Of a stretch of DNA of 64,000 nt, positions 59,404-64,000 are shown piece by piece (within the stretch, counting starts at the first letter, position 1; every line of letters begins with the position of its first letter). Source of the DNA: Bacteroidota bacterium (GTDB taxonomy: Bacteria; Bacteroidota; Bacteroidia; Bacteroidales; Bacteroidaceae); NCBI GenBank assembly GCA_023426145.1, contig JAFABG010000002.1:1-64000 (forward strand), written 5' to 3'. The position numbers and the translations under genes are program-made. Under the pieces are notes generated by a model that did no database searches, was not told the origin of the DNA, and was given only the letters and a program-made list of their open reading frames with translations.

Positions 59404-62010
59404 ATGCCCCCCGCTATGAATGTTGATATAAAAGGAAAAGTAGCTCCGATAGCATGCGGATTGTTCTGTTGTTGCAGCATGGCTTATGCTCAGGGTAATG
59501 ACAGTTCCGAAGTGATTATACTCGATTCCGGTTGGGAATTTGCCAAAGCAGGAACGAAGAAATGGATGCCGGCCACCGTTCCGGGGACGGTTCATCAGGA
59601 CCTGATGCGCCAAAATCAGTTGCCCAATCCTTTCTACGGAACCAATGAAAAGAAAATTCAGTGGGTTGAGAATGAAGATTGGGAGTATAAGACCTCGTTC
59701 ATTGTCTCCGAAGAGCAATTGATTCGCGACGATGCACAACTCATCTTTGAAGGACTCGACACTTACGCCGACGTATATTTGAATGGCGCATTAGTGTTGA
59801 AAGCCGAAAATATGTTTGTTGGCTACACCCTGCCCGTTAAATCCATCTTACGTAAAGGAGAAAACCTTCTCCATATCTACTTTCATTCGCCTATCCGGCA
59901 AACTTTACCCCAATACGCTTCCAACGGATTCAATTATCCCGCCGATAACGACCATCTCGACGAGCATCTCAGCGTGTTTAGCCGTAAAGCTCCCTATAGC
60001 TATGGGTGGGATTGGGGAATCAGAATGGTGACTTGTGGCATTTGGCGCCCGGTTACCCTTTGTTTCTACGATGTGGCTTCTGTGACCGACTATCACGTGA
60101 AGCAATTATCGCTCACCAACGAGAAAGCTCGTTTATCCAATGAAATATTAATTCATAAAATCACCCCGGGAGAAACCCTAACCGAAATAAAAATTGAGAT
60201 CACTTTAGAAGACGATTTCGTTAGTGAAGTAACCCGTCAAGTCATCTTGAAACCGGGGATGAACCAGATCACTCTACCTGCTGAAATCTCCTCTCCGGAG
60301 CGGTGGATGCCCAATGGTTGGGGAAAACCGGTCCTGTATGACTTCTCTGTTCAAGTGGTGACCCACGGACAAACGGTTGCTGAGAAATCCCATCGCATCG
60401 GGTTGCGTACCGTTCGCGTGGTGAACGAGAAAGACAAAGATGGAGAATCTTTCTATTTTGAAGTGAATGGAATCCCTTTATTTGCTAAAGGGGCTAACTA
60501 TATACCGCAGGATGCTTTGCTTCCCAACGTTACGCCCGAACGCTATCAGACGCTGTTTCGCGACATCAAAGAAGCTAACATGAATATGGTTCGCGTATGG
60601 GGTGGGGGAACTTACGAAGAGAACCTCTTCTACGATTTGGCCGATGAAAATGGAATCCTTGTGTGGCAAGATTTTATGTTTGCGTGTACGCCTTATCCGT
60701 CCGACCCGGCATTTCTTCAGAGAGTCGGTGAGGAAGCGGTGTACAATATTTGCCGTCTGCGCAATCATGCCTGTTTGGCCATGTGGTGTGGCAATAATGA
60801 GATACATGAGGCTTTGAAATACTGGGGGATTCAAAAGAAATACTCACCGGACATTTATCAAGAGATGAAATCCGGCTATGATCAACTGTTCCGAGAATTG
60901 CTTCCTGCCAAAGTGAGAGAACTCGATCCCGATCGCTTCTATATGCACAGTTCCCCCTATTTTGCCAATTGGGGACGCCCTGAATCTTGGGGAATAGGCG
61001 ATAGCCACAATTGGGGAGTCTGGTATGGGAAAAAAACATTCGAATCGCTCGATACCGATTTGCCTCGATTCATGAGTGAATTTGGCTTTCAGTCCTTTCC
61101 CGAAATGAAAACGATAGCAGAGTTTGCGGGCTCTGAGGATTATCAGATAGAGTCGGAAGTGATGAATGCCCACCAGAAAAGTAGCATTGGCAATGCTTTG
61201 ATTCGCACCTATATGGAACGAGATTTCATCCTTCCCGAGCGTTTCGAAGATTTCGTTTATGTCGGATTAGTCCTCCAAGGGCAAGGCATCCGTCATGGGC
61301 TCGAAGCCCACCGACGGAATCGGCCTTACTGCATGGGCACGCTCTATTGGCAATTAAATGATAGTTGGCCCGTAGTATCTTGGTCCGGAATCGATTATTA
61401 TGGCAATTGGAAAGCTTTGCACTATCAGGCGAAGCGTGCTTTTGCTCCCATACTCCTCAATCCCATCCAGCAAGACGACAGTTTGTCTGTTTATCTAATT
61501 TCGGATCGACTAGAACCGATGGAACATCTTCATTTAGAAATGAAGATCATTCATTTCGATGGAAAACTAGGTTTGGAGAAAAACGTCGTTAGTGATCTTT
61601 TGCTTCAGGCAAACACCTCCACCTGTGTCTTTCAAGTGTCACTTGATGAGTTGTTGCCCCGCGAAGCGCGCAACAGCCGTTTCCTATTGCTTACTTTAAA
61701 GGATAGGAGTGGGCGTGAGGTGGCTCGAGCCACTCACTTCTTTGGCAAAACGAAGGACTTGAATCTGCCCCAACCCTCAATCACATATAAAACCAAACAA
61801 GTGAATGGACGATGTGAGCTGACGCTCTTCTCGACTGCTTTAGCGAAAGATGTCTTTATTGAGATTCCTTGGCAAGGAGTGCGCTTTAGTGACAACTTTT
61901 TTGATCTTTTGCCCGGTGAGCAGAAGAAGGTCATCATCACCTCTCCGCGCATGAAGAAAGGAGAACCAACGCCTATAACGCTCAGGCATATAAGAGAAAC
62001 TTATAAATAA
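59404..62010 (+). CDS. GH2 beta-mannosidase-like enzyme, 868 aa
   Basis: Signal peptide-like N-terminus (IACGLFCCCSMAYAQ); the start may be ATG 59404 or 59416. Family-2 layout: sugar-binding jelly-roll (VPGTVHQDLMRQNQLPNPFY, typical of beta-mannosidases), Ig-like domain, then TIM barrel with NMVRVWGGGTYEENLFYD, acid/base WCGNNEIHEALKYWG (Glu near 465) and nucleophile MSEFGFQSFPEM (Glu near 560). It removes terminal beta-mannose from oligosaccharides. The DNA looks richer in GC than the compact set before it. Confidence 0.9.
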   Translation: MPPAMNVDIKGKVAPIACGLFCCCSMAYAQGNDSSEVIILDSGWEFAKAGTKKWMPATVPGTVHQDLMRQNQLPNPFYGTNEKKIQWVENEDWEYKTSFIVSEEQLIRDDAQLIFEGLDTYADVYLNGALVLKAENMFVGYTLPVKSILRKGENLLHIYFHSPIRQTLPQYASNGFNYPADNDHLDEHLSVFSRKAPYSYGWDWGIRMVTCGIWRPVTLCFYDVASVTDYHVKQLSLTNEKARLSNEILIHKITPGETLTEIKIEITLEDDFVSEVTRQVILKPGMNQITLPAEISSPERWMPNGWGKPVLYDFSVQVVTHGQTVAEKSHRIGLRTVRVVNEKDKDGESFYFEVNGIPLFAKGANYIPQDALLPNVTPERYQTLFRDIKEANMNMVRVWGGGTYEENLFYDLADENGILVWQDFMFACTPYPSDPAFLQRVGEEAVYNICRLRNHACLAMWCGNNEIHEALKYWGIQKKYSPDIYQEMKSGYDQLFRELLPAKVRELDPDRFYMHSSPYFANWGRPESWGIGDSHNWGVWYGKKTFESLDTDLPRFMSEFGFQSFPEMKTIAEFAGSEDYQIESEVMNAHQKSSIGNALIRTYMERDFILPERFEDFVYVGLVLQGQGIRHGLEAHRRNRPYCMGTLYWQLNDSWPVVSWSGIDYYGNWKALHYQAKRAFAPILLNPIQQDDSLSVYLISDRLEPMEHLHLEMKIIHFDGKLGLEKNVVSDLLLQANTSTCVFQVSLDELLPREARNSRFLLLTLKDRSGREVARATHFFGKTKDLNLPQPSITYKTKQVNGRCELTLFSTALAKDVFIEIPWQGVRFSDNFFDLLPGEQKKVIITSPRMKKGEPTPITLRHIRETYK

Positions 62011-62079
62011 AACCAATTGTATAACTACTAATTTATTGAATATTAATTTATTAACCATTAACACTTAATTTTTTTGTTT

Positions 62080-64000
62080 ATGAAGCAATTATTAAAATTA
62101 ACCGGATGTTTTGCATTGGCTGCCTTGATTAGCTCGTGCCATACGGTGCAACAGGAAGCCAACTATGAAGTCGTTCCGTTGCCACAAAAGATTGTCGCAT
62201 CACAGCATCCCCCTTTCCTTTTAAAAAGTGGTGTGAAGATTCTTTATCCGGAAGGAAATGAAAAGATGCAGCGAAACGCACAGTTTCTTGCTGATTATCT
62301 GAAGACAGCTACCGGAAAGGATTTTCGAGTTGAGGCTGGCACTGAGGGCAAACAGGCCATTGTGTTGACCTTGGGGGATGCTGGAGCGCAGCCCGAAGCA
62401 TATAACCTGAAAGTTACCGCTAAAGGAGTTAGCATCGTGGGTAGCAGCGAAGCAGGTGTGTTCTATGGCATTCAGACCTTGCGCAAATCTCTTCCCATTG
62501 CTCCACAGGCTGTCATTGCCTTGCCGGCAGTAGATATTGCCGATGCACCTCGTTTTGCCTATCGGGGCGCACATCTTGATGTGAGTCGTCATTTCTTCAG
62601 CGTAGAGGAAGTGAAAACTTATATTGACATGATGGCGCTTCACAATATGAATCGTTTCCATTGGCATCTGACGGATGACCAAGGATGGCGCATCGAAATC
62701 AAGAAATATCCCAAACTCACCGAAGTGGGTTCTAAGCGTTCGGAAACAGTCATTGGTCGGAATACCGGCAAATATGACGGTAAGCCTTATGGTGGTTTCT
62801 ACACTCAGGAGCAAGCCAAAGAGATTGTTGACTATGCTGCGGCACGCTACATCACCGTTATTCCTGAAATAGACCTTCCCGGGCACATGCAGGCTGCTCT
62901 TGCTGCCTATCCCGAATTGGGATGCACCGGAGGTCCGTACGACGTATGGAAAATATGGGGAGTGTCCGAAGATGTGCTTTGTGCCGGCAACGATGAGGTG
63001 CTGACTTTCCTTGAAAATGTATTTACCGAACTGATCGATATCTTTCCCTCAAAATATATCCATGTGGGCGGTGATGAATGCCCGAAAGTTCGTTGGGAGA
63101 AATGCCCGAAATGTCAGGCACGCATCAGTGCTTTGGGGTTAAAGTCGGATGCTCATCACTCTAAAGAAGAGCGTTTGCAAAGTTTCGTCATCAATCATGT
63201 GGAGAAGTTCCTCAATGAGCACGGACGTCAGATCATTGGTTGGGATGAAATTTTGGAAGGCGGACTGGCTCCCAATGCCACAGTCATGTCTTGGCGTGGA
63301 GAAAGTGGCGGTATTGAAGCTGCTAAGCAGAAGCACGATGTGATTATGACTCCGAACACCTATCTTTATTTCGACTATTATCAGGCTAAAGATACCGAGA
63401 ACGAACCCTTCAGCATTGGTGGTTATCTGCCCGTGGAAAGAGTGTATAGCTACGAACCTATGCCTTCTGTGCTTACCCCCGACGAACAGCAATATATTAA
63501 AGGAGTGCAAGCGAACCTCTGGACGGAGTATATCCCGACCTTCTCTCATGCACAATATATGGTGTTACCCCGTTGGGCTGCCTTGAGCGAGGTGCAATGG
63601 TCGCTGCCGGAGAAGAAAAACTATGATGATTTCTTGTCTCGCTTGCCTCAATTGATAAAATGGTATGCTGCCGAAAAATACAATTACGCTAAGCATGTCT
63701 TCGATGTGAAAGCCGATTTTACTCCTAATCCGGCGGAAGGAACGTTAGACATTACGCTCTCTACCATTGACGGCGCACCGATTCATTATACCTTAGACGG
63801 CACTGAACCGACTGCCGATTCTCCTCTCTACAAAGAGGTGTTGAAGCTTAAAAGCAACACCGTCTTTTCCGCTATCGCCATTCGTCCGAGTGGGAATACC
63901 AAGGTGATTACGGAGAAAGTCAATTTTAGCAAATCGAGCATGAAGCCGATTGTTGCGAATCAGCCTATCAACAAACAATACGAGTTTAGTGGCGCCTCTA
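62080..64000 (+). CDS. GH20 beta-N-acetylhexosaminidase lipoprotein (cut by the window edge)
   Basis: Open from ATG 62080 to the last base; about 640 residues visible. Lipoprotein signal (LISSCHTVQ; Cys near residue 20). GH20b-type N-part (NYEVVPLPQKI), then the catalytic barrel with FAYRGAHLDVSRHFFS, MNRFHWHLTDDQGWRIEIK, VIPEIDLPGHMQAALAAYPE and the HVGGDECPKVRW motif (Asp-Glu near residue 331). The end of the visible part has a chitobiase/CBM-like beta region (PIHYTLDGTEPTADSPLY). It releases terminal GlcNAc or GalNAc. Confidence 0.9.
   Translation, partial: MKQLLKLTGCFALAALISSCHTVQQEANYEVVPLPQKIVASQHPPFLLKSGVKILYPEGNEKMQRNAQFLADYLKTATGKDFRVEAGTEGKQAIVLTLGDAGAQPEAYNLKVTAKGVSIVGSSEAGVFYGIQTLRKSLPIAPQAVIALPAVDIADAPRFAYRGAHLDVSRHFFSVEEVKTYIDMMALHNMNRFHWHLTDDQGWRIEIKKYPKLTEVGSKRSETVIGRNTGKYDGKPYGGFYTQEQAKEIVDYAAARYITVIPEIDLPGHMQAALAAYPELGCTGGPYDVWKIWGVSEDVLCAGNDEVLTFLENVFTELIDIFPSKYIHVGGDECPKVRWEKCPKCQARISALGLKSDAHHSKEERLQSFVINHVEKFLNEHGRQIIGWDEILEGGLAPNATVMSWRGESGGIEAAKQKHDVIMTPNTYLYFDYYQAKDTENEPFSIGGYLPVERVYSYEPMPSVLTPDEQQYIKGVQANLWTEYIPTFSHAQYMVLPRWAALSEVQWSLPEKKNYDDFLSRLPQLIKWYAAEKYNYAKHVFDVKADFTPNPAEGTLDITLSTIDGAPIHYTLDGTEPTADSPLYKEVLKLKSNTVFSAIAIRPSGNTKVITEKVNFSKSSMKPIVANQPINKQYEFSGAS

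Noticed and set aside
59404..62064. Numerous 60-120-aa frames on both strands across the GH2 gene
   Set aside because: All overlap the complete GH2 reading frame with its catalytic motifs; they arise from its higher GC content.

Overview
The window comes from a Bacteroidales bacterium, most likely Bacteroides or a close relative. The evidence is a SusC/SusD pair, many Bacteroidetes-type promoters (TTG/TTTG, about 19-21 bp, then TAnnTTTG), few Shine-Dalgarno sites and AT-rich DNA. It has two parts: an integrated siphovirus-type prophage (left edge to about 33.6 kb; its left end is outside the window) and a host polysaccharide utilisation locus (about 33.8-59.2 kb), followed by a beta-mannosidase gene and a truncated beta-hexosaminidase gene.

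Prophage. From 0 to 3.5 kb lie small, mostly unrecognised genes, several sharing the start context ACGATTATG. Next come a PAPS-reductase-like/ParB-like pair, small and large terminase, portal, a homing-type HNH gene and a small XRE regulator on opposite strands, scaffold, head protein, major capsid, neck genes, major tail protein, a tail-assembly chaperone with a predicted -1 ribosomal frameshift, tape measure (1492 aa), an island with two minus-strand genes, tail hub and fibres, and a fibre tip whose C-terminus looks like the variable region of a diversity-generating retroelement target. The lysis genes follow (holin, endolysin, probable one-piece spanin), then a lipoprotein gene behind a 9-G tract. 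The right end is a tyrosine recombinase gene pointing away from tRNA-Thr(CGT), whose 3' end is the likely attachment site.

The most unusual feature is the large terminase gene. It carries a 310-residue intein at its nuclease motif. Inside the intein a complete 211-aa HNH endonuclease gene is encoded in another reading frame, while the terminase frame stays open throughout. One stretch of DNA therefore seems to encode both the linker between the two halves of the splicing domain and a separate nuclease.

Polysaccharide locus. A ROK-family repressor is divergent from a long plus-strand gene set, with a perfect 11-5-11 palindrome over the -33 box of the main promoter. The set encodes a FAD oxidoreductase lipoprotein, two DUF4434 proteins, an MFS sugar porter, an AGE-type epimerase, SusC, SusD, a surface glycan-binding lipoprotein, three paralogous GHL10-like putative glycosidases (the third fused to a calcineurin-type phosphoesterase), a sialate-O-acetylesterase-like enzyme, a DUF5009 membrane acyltransferase-like protein, a phosphodiester glycosidase (NAGPA domain) and an SGNH esterase. 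Together they suggest a target glycan with O-acyl groups and phosphodiester-linked N-acetylhexosamine; this is inference from gene content. The GH2 beta-mannosidase and GH20 beta-hexosaminidase genes look richer in GC and probably form a separate unit.
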